The notes: generated by a model not told the origin, from the sequence alone. DNA of 64,000 nt from a bacterium (GCA_016125085.1 WGMM01000027.1:89348-153347), one strand, 5' to 3'; counted from the first letter of the stretch, positions 46,654 to 57,240 are shown. Numbers and translations: made by a program.

Positions 46654-47508
46654 TCAACCTGTTGCGTTCAAGCGGAGATTCATAAAATCGCCGACCTGCC
46701 GGGCGATCGCCGTTTCGGTCGGCAGCCGCTCCATCGAACTGGCTCCGTAGAAGCCATGGATGTCGCAACGGTCCAGGACATATTGAGCATCGGCGGGCAT
46801 CGCGATCGGGCCACCGTGGCACAGCACGATGACATCGTCGCGGACTTTTCGGGCCGCTTCAGCGATCGCACCGACGCGGCCAACGCAATCGTCGAGCGTG
46901 AGCGCCGTCTCGGCACCGATGGCGCCGCCTGTCGTCAGCCCCATGTGGGCGACGAGCACGTCGGCACCCGCGCGGGTCATGGCTTCGGCCTGGCCGGTGT
47001 CGAAGACATAGGGCGTCGTGAGCATTCCGAGCCGGTGAGCAGCACCGATGCAGTCAATTTCGTGGGCGAAGCCCATTCCTGTTTCTTCGAGATTGGCCCG
47101 GAACGTGCCGTCGATCAGGCCGACCGTCGGGAAATTCTGAATGCCAGCGAACCCGAGGGCGATGAGATCCTTAAGAAATGCATCACGAATCATGAACGGG
47201 TCGGTTCCGCAGACTCCCGCGATCACGGGTGTCATCTTGACGATCGTCAGCACTTCCCTGGCCATTTCGCGGACGATTTCGTTCGCGTTCCCATAAGGCA
47301 TCAGTCCGGAAAGCGATCCCCGGCCCGCCATGCGATACCGGCCTGAGTTGTAGATGACGATCAGGTCGATCCCACCGGCTTCTTCGCACTTGGCACTGAT
47401 TCCTGTGCCGGCTCCACCGCCGACGATCGGCAGGCCTTTCGCGATTTTCTCACGGAATCGTGCCAGGATGGTTTCACGGTTCGTCGGCATCGTCGCTTTC
47501 GGCTCCAT
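46654..47508 (-). CDS. TIM-barrel phosphoenolpyruvate-hydrolase-family protein (Tm-1 C-terminal type)
   Basis: 284 residues. The alpha-beta barrel family is recognised from [76 protein letters not shown], and [10 protein letters not shown]. It belongs to the family called PEP hydrolase or 'TIM-barrel signal transduction'; the true reaction is not settled. The tomato Tm-1 protein has this domain fused to a UPF0261 domain, and here the UPF0261 gene lies 15 bp upstream on the same strand. It also sits 11 bp before the large haem protein gene. I infer that the two work as one complex in small-molecule metabolism. Confidence 0.87.
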   Translation of the reverse strand: MEPKATMPTNRETILARFREKIAKGLPIVGGGAGTGISAKCEEAGGIDLIVIYNSGRYRMAGRGSLSGLMPYGNANEIVREMAREVLTIVKMTPVIAGVCGTDPFMIRDAFLKDLIALGFAGIQNFPTVGLIDGTFRANLEETGMGFAHEIDCIGAAHRLGMLTTPYVFDTGQAEAMTRAGADVLVAHMGLTTGGAIGAETALTLDDCVGRVGAIAEAARKVRDDVIVLCHGGPIAMPADAQYVLDRCDIHGFYGASSMERLPTETAIARQVGDFMNLRLNATG

Positions 47509-47523
47509 GCTGGGGGCGGTCGT

Positions 47524-48747
47524 TCATTCGTCGCCGGAAGCCTGCAGAATATCGAGAAAGTTCGAAACCAGGGCATCGGCGAATTCAGGGGCATTGATGT
47601 CGTAGGGTAACCGGATCAGGCGCTTCAGGGGAGTGGCCTGGAATCGGTTTTCGAAGGCTTCGAACGCCGCCCGATCGGCCTCAGGGTCATAAAACGGCTG
47701 TCCGGGACGGTCGAGCAGGGAAACGCCACCTTCCGGAATCAGAACCCGAATGGGCGTTTTCGATGCGTTCAGTTTGTCCGCAATCCACTCGCCGACTTGC
47801 CGGTTTTCTTCGACCGACGTTCGCATGAGCGTCACCTGGGCGTTATGCACATGCAGAAGCCGATCACCAAACCTGGCCGGGACGGTAGCGATCGCTCCGA
47901 AATTGACCATGTCGATCGCGCCGAAGCTGACGACCAGCGGAACACCGGCCGCGATCAACCGGTCGAATCGCTCGGAACCGCACGGAAACACCCCGCCGAC
48001 AATTTCGTCGGCCACTTCGGTCGTCGTGATGTCAAGCACGCCGGAGATCAGGCCCGATTCGACGAGCCTTTCCATTGCTCGCCCACCCGCTCCAGTGGCG
48101 TGAAAAACCAGTGCGTCGAAGCCCTTGCGCTCAAGTGTCCGCCGCACTCGGGTAACGCACGGCGTGGTCACTCCGAACATCGTCATACCGATTGCCTTGC
48201 GTGCATGCCCGGATACCGGCGGCCGTCGAGCCATTCCGGCCATCGCTGCCGCCGCGTTCGCCAGTATCGGTTCGGATACGGCGTTCAGGCCGGCGATATC
48301 GACGACCGAGTAGAGCATGAAAATGTCGCTGCAGTCGACGTACGGAGCGACATCGCCACTGGCGACGGTGGAGACCATCAACTTCGGCAGTCCGATCGGC
48401 AGGGCTCGCATCGCGGTCGTGATGAGCGACGTCCCACCACTGCCGCCCAGCCCGATGACGCCCTTGACCCGCCCCGCGGCGAATTCCGCCAGCAAATACG
48501 ATCGCAGGGCTTCGCCCATGTGGGCTATCGCCTGGCCGCGGTCGCGAGAGTCGATTTCCTGGTCGCTAATATGGGCAAAGCGGAGAACGTCATCCCTTGA
48601 GACATCCGGCTCGATCGTCGGATTGGAGAGTGTGCCCACATCCACTTTCCGAACGGCGATGCCGGCTTCCCGGAGCCTTTCCGCGACGTAGGCGGCTTCA
48701 GCTCCTTTGGTATCCATGGTCGCGATCACGTAAGTCGCCGGTTCCAT
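47524..48747 (-). CDS. UPF0261 / Tm-1-like ATP-binding domain protein
   Basis: 407 residues. It opens with YVIATMDTKGAEAAYVAERLREAGIAVRKVDVGTLSNP, the family's dinucleotide- or ATP-binding N-terminus, followed by VIGLGGSGGTSLITTAMRALPIGLPKLMVSTVASGDVAPYVDCSDIFMLYSVVDIAGLN. Both blocks are highly conserved in UPF0261. Members fold as two Rossmann-like domains, and one eukaryotic member (Tm-1) binds ATP; the bacterial function is not known. First gene of the minus-strand operon with the PEP-hydrolase-like and haem genes. The kdp operon runs divergently, with 361 bp between. Confidence 0.88.
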   Translation of the reverse strand: MEPATYVIATMDTKGAEAAYVAERLREAGIAVRKVDVGTLSNPTIEPDVSRDDVLRFAHISDQEIDSRDRGQAIAHMGEALRSYLLAEFAAGRVKGVIGLGGSGGTSLITTAMRALPIGLPKLMVSTVASGDVAPYVDCSDIFMLYSVVDIAGLNAVSEPILANAAAAMAGMARRPPVSGHARKAIGMTMFGVTTPCVTRVRRTLERKGFDALVFHATGAGGRAMERLVESGLISGVLDITTTEVADEIVGGVFPCGSERFDRLIAAGVPLVVSFGAIDMVNFGAIATVPARFGDRLLHVHNAQVTLMRTSVEENRQVGEWIADKLNASKTPIRVLIPEGGVSLLDRPGQPFYDPEADRAAFEAFENRFQATPLKRLIRLPYDINAPEFADALVSNFLDILQASGDE

Positions 48748-49108
48748 CGGTCGATGCGTCTCCCGAAGTCGGTCGGTGCGATTTGCCGGATTCGGCTTGA
48801 TTGGAGGGGAATTCGATCAGGCGTTCAGCATAACATCGCGGGCCCTTGACCGGTACGAGTCAAGGAGAATTCCGATCGGGCGGGGGCCAAGGCCCGAAGT
48901 TCGCCGCATTTTTCATGCGTAATCCGTGGAATTCTCATTCCGATACGGTGCCCGTCGAGTCATCCGCAGGTCTCGTGAGATCATTCACGATCTTTACGGA
49001 TTTTTGATATTTCGTCCGCGACAATTGACACCCATTTGAGGCGAAATCCCGTGAAATGACAATCGACGTTCGTGATGTCGGGTGAAGTCACTATCAGGAG
49101 GTTTCGTC
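48748..49108. promoter_or_regulatory. Divergent control region between UPF0261 and kdp operons
   Basis: 361 bp. It must hold the kdp promoter, probably bound by KdpE encoded further down. I see a 7-bp hairpin (48844-48850 with 48859-48865, CCTTGAC/GTCAAGG, 8-base loop) and a T-rich stretch near 48998-49012 that could belong to a promoter. No c-di-AMP riboswitch fold was recognised. Confidence 0.4.
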
Positions 49109-49207
49109 GTGGACATCGTCTGGATCATGGCCGGTGTGGCGTTTTTCCTGGGGTCTGGGGGCCTCGCGAGGCTTTTCGGAACTTTACGTGAGGATTCACG
49201 AAAATGA
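49109..49207 (+). CDS. Small membrane protein at the head of the kdp operon (32 aa)
   Basis: Opens at GTG 49109 with AGGAGG 7 bases upstream (49096-49101), the strongest ribosome site near here, and ends at TGA 49205-49207, overlapping the kdpF start (ATGA). The peptide has one hydrophobic helix (IVWIMAGVAFFLGSGGLARLF) and a basic/acidic tail. Small hydrophobic ORFs before kdpF exist in other kdp operons, but I know no function for them. The coupling and ribosome site make it likely real; it is too short for most gene finders. Confidence 0.65.
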   Translation: MDIVWIMAGVAFFLGSGGLARLFGTLREDSRK

Positions 49208-49296
49208 GCGTGACGACATTTCTGGCGATCTGGGTGGTCGCTGTTCTGGGGCTGCATCTTTCGATCGCCCTGCTCGCTCCGGAGAGATTCTCATGA
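49204..49296 (+). CDS. kdpF: Potassium-transporting ATPase small subunit KdpF
   Basis: 30 residues: one membrane helix and the terminal LLAPERFS, close to the LLRPEKF ending usual in KdpF. KdpF stabilises the KdpABC complex, probably with lipid. It overlaps the previous small ORF by 4 bases and kdpA by 4 bases. Its size is near that of the E. coli protein (29). No other function is suggested. Confidence 0.85.
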   Translation: MSVTTFLAIWVVAVLGLHLSIALLAPERFS

Positions 49297-51044
49297 CCGG
49301 CCTCGCACTCTTGCAGCTGATCGTTTCTGTCGCCGTTCTGCTGTTTTGTGCACAGCCGCTCGGCGTTGCGATTGCGAAAGCTTTCTCAGGCCAGCCGCTC
49401 CGTTACTTGCGATTCCTCGAACCTGTCGAACGTGCGGCGTATCGTCTTTGCGGAATCGATCCGACGGAAGAAATGTCCTGGTGTCGCTACACGACGTGTG
49501 TCCTGGCGTTCGGTTTCGTAAGCTTCGTCGCGACCTATGCGGTTCAGCGATTGCAATTCATGCTGCCGGCGAATCCGGATGCTCTGCCGGCCGTTTCGCA
49601 CCACTCAGCCTTCAACACGGCCGTGAGTTTCGTGACGAATACGAACTGGCAGGGCTATTCGGGTGAGACGACGATGAGCCCACTGACACAATCCCTGGCG
49701 CTGACGGTTCAGAATTTCGTATCCGCGGCGGTCGGTCTGGCGGTCATGTTCGCGCTGGCCAGGGCATTCACGCGGCACGAAGCTTCGACGATCGGCAACT
49801 TCTGGGTCGATTTTCTGCGTGCGATCGTCCATGTGCTTTTGCCGCTCTCTCTCGTGTTATCTGTGGCGCTGGTTTCGCAAGGCGTCGTGCAGTCCTGGGG
49901 GCCGGCGGTGGAAGCGAGACTTCTCGAACCGGTCACAGGCGAAAACGGCAGTCTATTTTCGACTCAGCGCATCGCCGTCGGGCCCGTTGCCTCGCAAGTG
50001 GCGATCAAGCAGCTCGGCACCAACGGCGGCGGCTATTTCAATACGAATTCGGCCCACCCGCTGGAGAATCCGACCCCGCTTTCGAACTTCCTCGAATGGT
50101 TCGCGATTCTGATCATCCCTGCCGCCTGCTGTTTCGCATTCGGCGAGACGATCGGCGATGTACGCCAGGGGCGGGCGATCCTGGCTGCCATGCTGACGAT
50201 CTTTCTGCCGCTGGTCGTCGCCGCGACGATGGCTGAACAGGCTGGAAATCCGGTGCTTGCGTCACTCGGAGTCGATCTGACCCACTCGCCAGGCCAATCG
50301 GGCGGCAACATGGAAGGAAAGGAAACTCGTTTCGGTATCTCGGCATCGGCTTTGTGGGCCGTTTCGACGACGGCGGCTTCGAACGGTTCCGTGAATTCCA
50401 TGCACGACTCATTCACTCCACTCGGAGGGCTCGTAGCCATGAGTCTGATTCAGGTTGGCGAAGTCGTCTTCGGTGGAGTCGGGGCAGGCCTTTACGGCAT
50501 GGTGATTTTCGCGATCGTCGCGGTGTTCGTTTCAGGGCTTATGGTCGGGCGCACACCTGAGTACCTGGGCAAGAAAATCGGCGCTTTCGAAATGAAAATG
50601 GCTTCGCTGGTCATATTGTTCCCATGTGCCACCGTGTTGATCGGCACGGCAATCTCCGTGAGCACGATAACCGGGCGGGCGACGATTCTTAACCCTGGCC
50701 CGCACGGGTTCTCCGAAGTGCTTTACGCACTCTCATCCGCCGGCAACAACAATGGCAGCGCTTTCGCGGGCCTGGGGGCGAACACACCATTTTATGACGC
50801 CTTGCTCGGCTTCGCCATGCTGATCGGCCGCTACTGGGTGATGCTGCCGGTGCTGGCGATCGCAGGCTCGCTGGCTTCGAAAAAACATGTTCCCGAAGGA
50901 GCAGGCACGCTGCCCACGCACACGCCGCTGTTCGTCATGATCTTGATCGGTATCGTTCTCGTCGTGGGGGCTTTGAGCTATTTCCCCGTCCTGGCGCTGG
51001 GGCCGATCGTCGAACACATCCGCATGATGGCATCGAGCCAGTAA
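49293..51044 (+). CDS. kdpA: Potassium-transporting ATPase K+-binding subunit KdpA
   Basis: 583 residues with about ten membrane helices. The true start is ATG 49293, overlapping kdpF; the frame opens further left to 49134 but that part is out of context. The four selectivity-filter-type motifs of the SKT family are visible: [44 protein letters not shown], and [11 protein letters not shown]. It binds and passes K+ from the outside into the P-type pump formed with KdpB. The size fits E. coli KdpA (557), slightly longer. Part of kdpFABC, coupled to kdpF. Confidence 0.97.
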   Translation: MTGLALLQLIVSVAVLLFCAQPLGVAIAKAFSGQPLRYLRFLEPVERAAYRLCGIDPTEEMSWCRYTTCVLAFGFVSFVATYAVQRLQFMLPANPDALPAVSHHSAFNTAVSFVTNTNWQGYSGETTMSPLTQSLALTVQNFVSAAVGLAVMFALARAFTRHEASTIGNFWVDFLRAIVHVLLPLSLVLSVALVSQGVVQSWGPAVEARLLEPVTGENGSLFSTQRIAVGPVASQVAIKQLGTNGGGYFNTNSAHPLENPTPLSNFLEWFAILIIPAACCFAFGETIGDVRQGRAILAAMLTIFLPLVVAATMAEQAGNPVLASLGVDLTHSPGQSGGNMEGKETRFGISASALWAVSTTAASNGSVNSMHDSFTPLGGLVAMSLIQVGEVVFGGVGAGLYGMVIFAIVAVFVSGLMVGRTPEYLGKKIGAFEMKMASLVILFPCATVLIGTAISVSTITGRATILNPGPHGFSEVLYALSSAGNNNGSAFAGLGANTPFYDALLGFAMLIGRYWVMLPVLAIAGSLASKKHVPEGAGTLPTHTPLFVMILIGIVLVVGALSYFPVLALGPIVEHIRMMASSQ

Positions 51045-51057
51045 GGAGCTGAAGGCC

Positions 51058-53118
51058 ATGTCCCGTACTTCGACCGTAACGTTCGATCGCAAAGCCATTT
51101 TCGAAGCCGTCACCGAGTCGTTCCGCAAGCTCGACCCACGCATCCAGGTGCGGAACCCTGTGATGTTCGCGGTGTATCTGGGCTGTTTCCTCACGACCTG
51201 GACGGCATTCGAAGCAATCGGTGATTCGCAGGCCAGGGCTCGCTGGTTCTCGGTCTGGGTCGCCTGCTGGCTCTGGTTCACCGTACTGTTCGCGAACTTC
51301 GCCGAGGCGATCGCCGAAGGGCAGGGCAAGGCACAGGCTGCCTCCCTGCGACGCGGGCGATCGTCCGTGGATGCCCGCAGGATTCGGAATTGCGAAGACC
51401 CGAATGGAGAAATTGTCGCAGCGCCGGATTTGCGAATCGACGATCTCGTACGCGTAAATGCCGGCGAGACGATCCCGGCCGACGGCGAAGTGGTCGAAGG
51501 TGTCGCTTCCGTAGATGAAAGCGCCGTGACGGGTGAAAGTGCCCCGGTCGTCCGTGAGAGCGGTGGCGATCGAAGCTCCGTTACCGGAGGCACCAGGGTG
51601 ATCTCGGACAGCCTGATCATCCGGGTGACGGCCCTGCAGGGCGAGAGCTTCCTCGACAGGATGATCGCCATGGTGGAAGGGGCGAAAAGGCAGAAAACGC
51701 CGAACGAGATCGCTCTGGCGATTCTACTGGCCGCGATGACACTGATCTTCCTGATGGTCGTGGCGACACTTCTGCCTGCTTCGATCTTTGCGGTTTCCGT
51801 TTCCGGGCAAGGATCGCCGATCAGCATCACGGTGCTCGTGGCGCTGTTCGTCTGTCTGGCTCCGACGACGATCGGAGCGCTCCTTTCGGCCATCGGCATC
51901 GCGGGAATGAACCGGCTGGGTCAGGCGAAAGTCATCGCGACCTCCGGACGCGCCGTCGAGGCCGCTGGTGATGTGGACGTGCTCCTTCTCGACAAAACCG
52001 GTACGATCACGCTGGGGAATCGCCAGGCGACAGCATTCGTCCCGGCGCCGGGAGTTTCGGAACAGGAGCTGGCCGAAGCGGCCCAACTGGCCTCGCTGGC
52101 CGACGAAACCGCAGAAGGGCGAAGCGTCGTCGTTCTGGCCAAGAACCGGTTCGGGCTCAGGGGCAGAGAGCTTGAGCAGATCAAGCCTCACTTCGTGCCG
52201 TTTTCGGCCCGCACTCGCATGAGCGGAGTGACGCTCGACGGTCAGGAAATCCGCAAGGGTGCGCTCGACGCCGTCGAAAAGCACGTGCGAAGTCTCGGCG
52301 GTTTTCTACCGGAGGCGACAAGAGAGGCTGCCGCCAGGGTCGCACGTTCAGGCGGAACGCCGCTCGTGGTGAGCTGGAACGAGAACGTGCTGGGAGTCAT
52401 CACGCTCAAGGACATCGTCAAGGGAGGTATCAAGGAACGATTCGCAGAGCTGCGCCGGATGGGCATCAAAACGGTGATGATCACAGGAGACAATCCGATG
52501 ACAGCCGCGGCGATCGCGGCCGAAGCAGGTGTCGACGACTTTCTCGCCGAGGCGACTCCTGAAGCCAAGCTCGCGATGATTCGCGACTACCAGCGCGGCG
52601 GTCGACTCGTCGCCATGACAGGCGACGGTACCAACGACGCCCCGGCTCTGGCCCAGGCCGATGTCGCCGTTGCCATGAACAGCGGAACTCAGGCCGCCAA
52701 GGAAGCCGGCAACATGGTCGATCTTGATTCGAATCCGACCAAGCTGATCGAGATCGTGCATATCGGCAAACAGCTCCTGATGACTCGCGGCGCACTGACC
52801 ACGTTCAGCATCGCCAACGATGTCGCCAAGTATTTCGCGATTCTGCCTGCGGCTTTCGCCGCCACCTACCCTGAGCTGAAAGCGCTGGACCTAATGGGCT
52901 TGTCCTCGCCTTCCAATGCCATTCTCTCTGCCGTGATATTCAATGCTCTGGTGATCATCGCTCTCGTGCCGCTGGCATTGCGGGGAGTGGCCTATGTGCC
53001 CGTGAGTGCGTCGCAGCAGCTGCGCAACAATCTGCTCATCTACGGCCTTGGTGGCCTGATCGTGCCCTTCGCGGGTATCAAGGCCATCGACCTTTTCCTC
53101 TCATTCCTTTCGTTCTGA
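51058..53118 (+). CDS. kdpB: Potassium-transporting ATPase ATP-binding subunit KdpB
   Basis: 686 residues. A P-type ATPase: phosphorylated Asp D312 in [11 protein letters not shown], the TGES actuator motif, and [44 protein letters not shown], the KdpB form of the hinge region (D523). It drives K+ uptake by ATP hydrolysis in the inner membrane, with KdpA, KdpC and KdpF. AAGGAG is well placed before the ATG, 13 bp after kdpA. No missing residue was seen. Confidence 0.98.
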   Translation: MSRTSTVTFDRKAIFEAVTESFRKLDPRIQVRNPVMFAVYLGCFLTTWTAFEAIGDSQARARWFSVWVACWLWFTVLFANFAEAIAEGQGKAQAASLRRGRSSVDARRIRNCEDPNGEIVAAPDLRIDDLVRVNAGETIPADGEVVEGVASVDESAVTGESAPVVRESGGDRSSVTGGTRVISDSLIIRVTALQGESFLDRMIAMVEGAKRQKTPNEIALAILLAAMTLIFLMVVATLLPASIFAVSVSGQGSPISITVLVALFVCLAPTTIGALLSAIGIAGMNRLGQAKVIATSGRAVEAAGDVDVLLLDKTGTITLGNRQATAFVPAPGVSEQELAEAAQLASLADETAEGRSVVVLAKNRFGLRGRELEQIKPHFVPFSARTRMSGVTLDGQEIRKGALDAVEKHVRSLGGFLPEATREAAARVARSGGTPLVVSWNENVLGVITLKDIVKGGIKERFAELRRMGIKTVMITGDNPMTAAAIAAEAGVDDFLAEATPEAKLAMIRDYQRGGRLVAMTGDGTNDAPALAQADVAVAMNSGTQAAKEAGNMVDLDSNPTKLIEIVHIGKQLLMTRGALTTFSIANDVAKYFAILPAAFAATYPELKALDLMGLSSPSNAILSAVIFNALVIIALVPLALRGVAYVPVSASQQLRNNLLIYGLGGLIVPFAGIKAIDLFLSFLSF

Positions 53119-53129
53119 GGGACAGTACG

Positions 53130-53708
53130 ATGATTCGTGCGACGATCGTCTCGATACGTGTTCTGCTGGTGATGACCGTTCTGACGGGCGTGCTGTATCC
53201 ACTGACGGTGACGGTCATCGCCAGGCTTGTATTTCCCGACAGGGCGGAAGGCAGCCTGATTCGCGAGGGTGGCGCCGTCCTCGGTTCGGACGCGATCGGC
53301 CAGTCGTTCTCCCGGCCTGAGTATTTCTGGGGCAGGCTCTCGGCCACAAGCCGTATGCCGTATGATGCTTCGGCATCGTCTGGGACCAATTACGGGCCAC
53401 TGCATCCGGACCTGAAAAAGGCTGCCGAAGGCCGGATCGCGGCATTGAAGACTCACCCTGTGCCAGATGGTGCGATTCCGGCCGATCTCGTGACGGCATC
53501 GGCCAGCGGGCTCGATCCGCACATCTCGCCAGCGGCGGCCGAATATCAGGTCCGCAGAGTAGCCTCAGCCCGAGGCATTTCGGAAGAGGCCGTGCGTGAG
53601 GTGGTTCGACTGCACTCCTCGGGGCGGTTTCTGGGTATTCTGGGTGAGCCGCGAGTGCATGTCCTGCGTCTGAATCTGGCGCTTGATCGCATGAAATCCG
53701 AACGTTAA
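53130..53708 (+). CDS. kdpC: Potassium-transporting ATPase subunit KdpC
   Basis: 192 residues, matching the E. coli length (190). One N-terminal membrane helix (VLLVMTVLTGVLYPLTVTVIA) and a periplasmic domain with GQSFSRPEYFWGRLSATS and the SGLDPHISPAAAEYQVRRVA block. It assists ATP binding and holds the KdpAB complex together. Starts 11 bp after kdpB and ends 9 bp before kdpD. Confidence 0.97.
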   Translation: MIRATIVSIRVLLVMTVLTGVLYPLTVTVIARLVFPDRAEGSLIREGGAVLGSDAIGQSFSRPEYFWGRLSATSRMPYDASASSGTNYGPLHPDLKKAAEGRIAALKTHPVPDGAIPADLVTASASGLDPHISPAAAEYQVRRVASARGISEEAVREVVRLHSSGRFLGILGEPRVHVLRLNLALDRMKSER

Positions 53709-53717
53709 AGGCACGTC

Positions 53718-56414
53718 ATGCAGGAAAGACGACCGAATCCTGATGATTTGCTGCTTAGAGCCAGGGCTGAAGCACCCGGACGGGCTCGTGGCCGTTCGAA
53801 GCTTTATTTCGGCTATGTAGCAGGGGTCGGCAAGACCTATTCGATGCTCGAAGACGCACGCCGGGCAATCGCTCAAGGGCGGGAAGTCGTCGTAGGATAT
53901 GTTGAGCCGCATGGCCGGATCGAGACCGAAAAGTTGCTGGAAGGCCTGGAAACCATTCCGATGCGCGCTTTGGAGCACCGGGGGGTGACACTTCGGGAGT
54001 TCGACGTCGACGCGGCACTGGCCCGACGTCCGGATCTGCTGATCGTCGATGAGCTTGCCCACACGAACGCCCCGGGCTCGCGTCACGAAAAACGCTGGCA
54101 GGATGTCGAGGAACTTCTGGAAGCCGGCATCGATGTATGGACGACGATGAACGTTCAGCACATCGAAAGCCTCAAGGACGTGATCGGGCGAATCACGGGC
54201 GTCATCGTTCGTGAGACGGTGCCGGACCATGTGTTCGATCACGCCGACGAGCTGGAACTGGTCGACATCACTCCGGACGCCTTACTCGATCGACTCAAAG
54301 CCGGAAACGTCTACGTTCCCGAGCAGGCGCGCCGGGCCGTCGAGAACTTTTTCCGGCTCTCGAATCTCAATGCCCTTCGGGAATTGTCGCTGCGTCAGGC
54401 TGCGCGGCGCGTGCATTCCGACGTCGAATCGGTCCGCAGGCAGCATTCCGCCCTTTCGACCTGGGCAACTTCGGAAAGGCTCATGGTCTGCGTCGGTCCA
54501 AGCCCGACGACGGCTCGAGTCATTCGCACGGCGAAACGCATGGCCAATGCCATGGATGCCCCGTGGGTCGCCGTTTCCGTCGATCTCTCCGGCGCGTCGG
54601 CGGCCAGCCCGGTACAACAGCAGATTGCGAATCATTTTCGTCTGGCCGAAAGCCTTGGCGCTGAGACGATCACCCTGCCGGGCCAGAACGTCGCTGACGA
54701 AATTCTCGAATTCGCACGTGAACGCAACGTTACGAAGATCTTCATTGGCCGCACGGCTCAGCCCCGCTGGCGCCGGTTCGCTTTCGGCACGGTCGTTGAC
54801 GAGATGCTTGATCGTTGCGGCGATATCGACGTTTATGTCATTCATGGAGACGACGTCTCTTCGGCTGGCTTATGGCGAAAATTCCAGTGGGCTCAGCCGC
54901 CCGGGTGGCGCTGCGCACGCGCTGTAGCGCTGGTGGGTCTCGCCTGCCTGGTGGCACAGGCGATGCGCATCGCGAAGTTCGCCGACCGCGAAGCGAACTT
55001 CGTCATGGCGTTCCTGGCGGCTGTCGTCTGGACTGCCTATCGCGAAGGCCGTGGGCCTGCGATTCTTGCCAGCGTCCTCGCAGTATCGCTGTTCGACTAT
55101 TTTTTCGTACCGCCGCTTTACACATTCGTCGTCGCAGATGCCGATTATCTCATCACCTTTCTGGTGATGCTTACGATCGGCCTGGTCATCAGTTCGCTCA
55201 CGTCTCGCCTGCGCGCACAGGTAGAAGCCACACGACAGCGGGAACGCCGGACTTCGGCCCTTCATGAGCTGGGAAAGAGGCTGGCGGCACTTTATGGCAG
55301 GATTTTCCTCGTGAGTGCCGCGGCCGAGAAAATCGGAGAAATCACAGGTGGCGAAGTCGCGGTTTATCTGAGCCGGCCCGGAAGCGAACCGGAACTGGCG
55401 ATCAATCGCGCAGGCGTCATCGCCGCGCACCCGATCAGTTCGGCCGTCGCTCAATGGGTGATCGATCATGACCACATCGCGGGTGCAGGGACTGATACGC
55501 TTCCGAACGCCGTGGCTCTCTTCGTGCCGCTCAGCGCGACACAAGCGACAATCGGTGCCATCGCCCTGCGCGTACCAGACTTCGACCGGTTGCTCGATCC
55601 GGATTCACGACGGTTGATCGAAGCCTGCGCCAGCCTGCTGGCGATGGCGCTGGAACGTGACCATATGGCTCTGGACGCTGCCGACTCTCGAATTCAGGCC
55701 GAAGCCGAACAGCTGCGCAGCAGCCTTCTCAGCAGCGTATCGCACGACCTCAAAACACCACTGGCAGCGATCGCAGGCACTTGCGATAGCCTGTTGGAAG
55801 CCGAATCGAAAGCGATCGATCCAGTCACTCGCCGCCAGCTGCTGGAATCCGCTGCCGAAGAGGCACGTCGCCTGAACCGGCTGCTGGAGAATATCCTCCA
55901 GATGTCCAAACTTGAAGCTGGCACGGTGGTTCCGAAAAGGCAATGGCATGTGCTCGAGGAGATCGTCGGTTCCGCGATCAGGCGTACGAAAGATGAATTG
56001 AAACAACTGCATTTGGAAGTCGACCTGGCAACCGATCTGCCGCTCCTGCTCGTCGACGATCTTCTCATCGAACAGGTTTTCGTCAATCTTCTGGAAAATG
56101 CAGCTCGACATACGCTTGCGGGCACTCGACTGACGATTCAGGCCGGAATCGACGGTAAATCGGTTCGTATTTCGGTGGCCGACAATGGCCCGGGAATTTC
56201 CGAAAGCGATGCCGAACGCATTTTCGAAAAATTCTATCGATCAGGCCAGAATCCGGACGGATCGCGCGGGAGCGGACTGGGGCTGGCGATTTGCCGGGCG
56301 ATCATAAGGGTTCATGGCGGAACCATTATCGCCACGAATCATCCGGGCGGCGGAGCGGAATTCGTGATCAAGCTGCCGATACGAGACGACACCCCCAGCG
56401 TCGTGGTAGAGTGA
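53718..56414 (+). CDS. kdpD: Osmosensitive K+ channel histidine kinase KdpD
   Basis: 898 residues, the usual KdpD length. N-terminal KdpD domain with a Walker A-type GVGKT (36-40) and the Walker B-like LLIVDELAHTNAPGSRHEKR. A universal-stress-protein-like domain follows (about 250-370), then four membrane helices (about 395-495), a GAF-like region, and the kinase core: H676 in SSVSHDLKTPLAAI, the N box, and GSGLGLAICRAI. It senses low K+ or osmotic stress and phosphorylates KdpE. It lies inside the operon, so expression is probably self-reinforcing. Confidence 0.96.
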   Translation: MQERRPNPDDLLLRARAEAPGRARGRSKLYFGYVAGVGKTYSMLEDARRAIAQGREVVVGYVEPHGRIETEKLLEGLETIPMRALEHRGVTLREFDVDAALARRPDLLIVDELAHTNAPGSRHEKRWQDVEELLEAGIDVWTTMNVQHIESLKDVIGRITGVIVRETVPDHVFDHADELELVDITPDALLDRLKAGNVYVPEQARRAVENFFRLSNLNALRELSLRQAARRVHSDVESVRRQHSALSTWATSERLMVCVGPSPTTARVIRTAKRMANAMDAPWVAVSVDLSGASAASPVQQQIANHFRLAESLGAETITLPGQNVADEILEFARERNVTKIFIGRTAQPRWRRFAFGTVVDEMLDRCGDIDVYVIHGDDVSSAGLWRKFQWAQPPGWRCARAVALVGLACLVAQAMRIAKFADREANFVMAFLAAVVWTAYREGRGPAILASVLAVSLFDYFFVPPLYTFVVADADYLITFLVMLTIGLVISSLTSRLRAQVEATRQRERRTSALHELGKRLAALYGRIFLVSAAAEKIGEITGGEVAVYLSRPGSEPELAINRAGVIAAHPISSAVAQWVIDHDHIAGAGTDTLPNAVALFVPLSATQATIGAIALRVPDFDRLLDPDSRRLIEACASLLAMALERDHMALDAADSRIQAEAEQLRSSLLSSVSHDLKTPLAAIAGTCDSLLEAESKAIDPVTRRQLLESAAEEARRLNRLLENILQMSKLEAGTVVPKRQWHVLEEIVGSAIRRTKDELKQLHLEVDLATDLPLLLVDDLLIEQVFVNLLENAARHTLAGTRLTIQAGIDGKSVRISVADNGPGISESDAERIFEKFYRSGQNPDGSRGSGLGLAICRAIIRVHGGTIIATNHPGGGAEFVIKLPIRDDTPSVVVE

Positions 56415-56418
56415 AAAG

Positions 56419-57114
56419 ATGGACAGCCGGAACGCTCACCAGATATTGATCGTCGAGGACGAACGGCCAATACGCCGGTTCCTGAAAGTTTCGCTCGAAA
56501 ATCAGGGCTATCGAGTCGTGGAATCCGCCACAGGTGCCGAAGCCTTGCGTGCAGCGGCCAGCCTGCCGCCGGACCTGGTCATCCTTGATCTCGGCTTGCC
56601 GGATTTGGACGGTCAGGACGTCCTCAGGCAGCTTCGGGATTGGTACTCCGGGCCCGTGATCGTTCTTTCGGCACGTGATCAGGAAGCGCAAAAGATCCTG
56701 GCCCTGGACGGCGGAGCCGACGATTACCTTACCAAACCATTCGGATCAGGAGAACTTTCCGCTCGCATCCGAACCGCCATGAGGCATGCCTGTCGCCAGG
56801 TGCCCCAGGAGCCGATGCTCCGCACCGGCGAACTGGCCGTCGACCTCGCCTCTCGCGTCGTCACTTGTGGTGATCGGCAGGTTCATCTCACGCCGCTGGA
56901 GTACAAACTTCTCGTAACCCTTATGAAAAACGCGGGCAAAGTGCTCACCCACAGGCAACTTCTGAATGAAGTCTGGGGGCCGCATCACACGCTGGAAAAT
57001 CACTACCTTCGGGTCTTCGTGGCCAGCCTGAGGCGTAAGCTCGAAGCCGATCCCGCCCGCCCCCGCTACTTGATCACGGAGCAGGGCATCGGTTACCGGT
57101 TCGCAGCGGAATGA
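56419..57114 (+). CDS. kdpE: Response regulator KdpE
   Basis: 231 residues of the OmpR type. Receiver with IVEDERP, phospho-acceptor D57 in VILDLGLPD, and LTKPF; C-terminal winged helix with HLTPLEYKLLVTLMKNAGKVLTHRQLLNEVWGPHH and the LRRKLEADPARPRYLITEQGIGYRF ending. It would bind upstream of the kdp operon, in 48748-49108, and switch it on at low K+. The gene starts 4 bases after kdpD and ends the operon. Confidence 0.96.
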   Translation: MDSRNAHQILIVEDERPIRRFLKVSLENQGYRVVESATGAEALRAAASLPPDLVILDLGLPDLDGQDVLRQLRDWYSGPVIVLSARDQEAQKILALDGGADDYLTKPFGSGELSARIRTAMRHACRQVPQEPMLRTGELAVDLASRVVTCGDRQVHLTPLEYKLLVTLMKNAGKVLTHRQLLNEVWGPHHTLENHYLRVFVASLRRKLEADPARPRYLITEQGIGYRFAAE

Positions 57115-57120
57115 TCGAAG

Positions 57121-57137
57121 GCGATCGCATCGATCGC
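57121..57137 (+). terminator. Possible terminator hairpin after the kdp operon
   Basis: GCGATCG and CGATCGC form a perfect 7-bp stem with a 3-base CAT loop, 6 bases past the kdpE stop codon. There is no T-run, so it may need a factor or may block read-through towards the opposing tRNA. Confidence 0.4.
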
Positions 57138-57166
57138 ACATTCGAAAAACGGAAACTGCAGAATCA

Positions 57167-57240
57167 TGGGCGGTGAGGGATTCGAACCCCCGACATCCTG
57201 CGTGTAAAGCAGGCGCTCTAACCAGCTGAGCTAACCGCCC
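57167..57240 (-). tRNA. tRNA-Val (anticodon TAC)
   Basis: A complete cloverleaf on the minus strand: acceptor GGGCGGT paired with ACCGCCC (57240-57234 with 57174-57168), D arm GCTC/GAGC, anticodon arm CCTGC-TTTACAC-GCAGG with TAC at 57206-57204, and T arm with GGTTCGAAT. The discriminator is A at 57167 and the CCA is not encoded. It reads GUN codons, best GUA and GUG. It stands alone, facing the kdp operon. Confidence 0.97.

Noticed and set aside
48748..49108. c-di-AMP (ydaO-type) riboswitch before kdp
   Set aside because: I could not find the conserved core or fold; only a short 7-bp hairpin is present.
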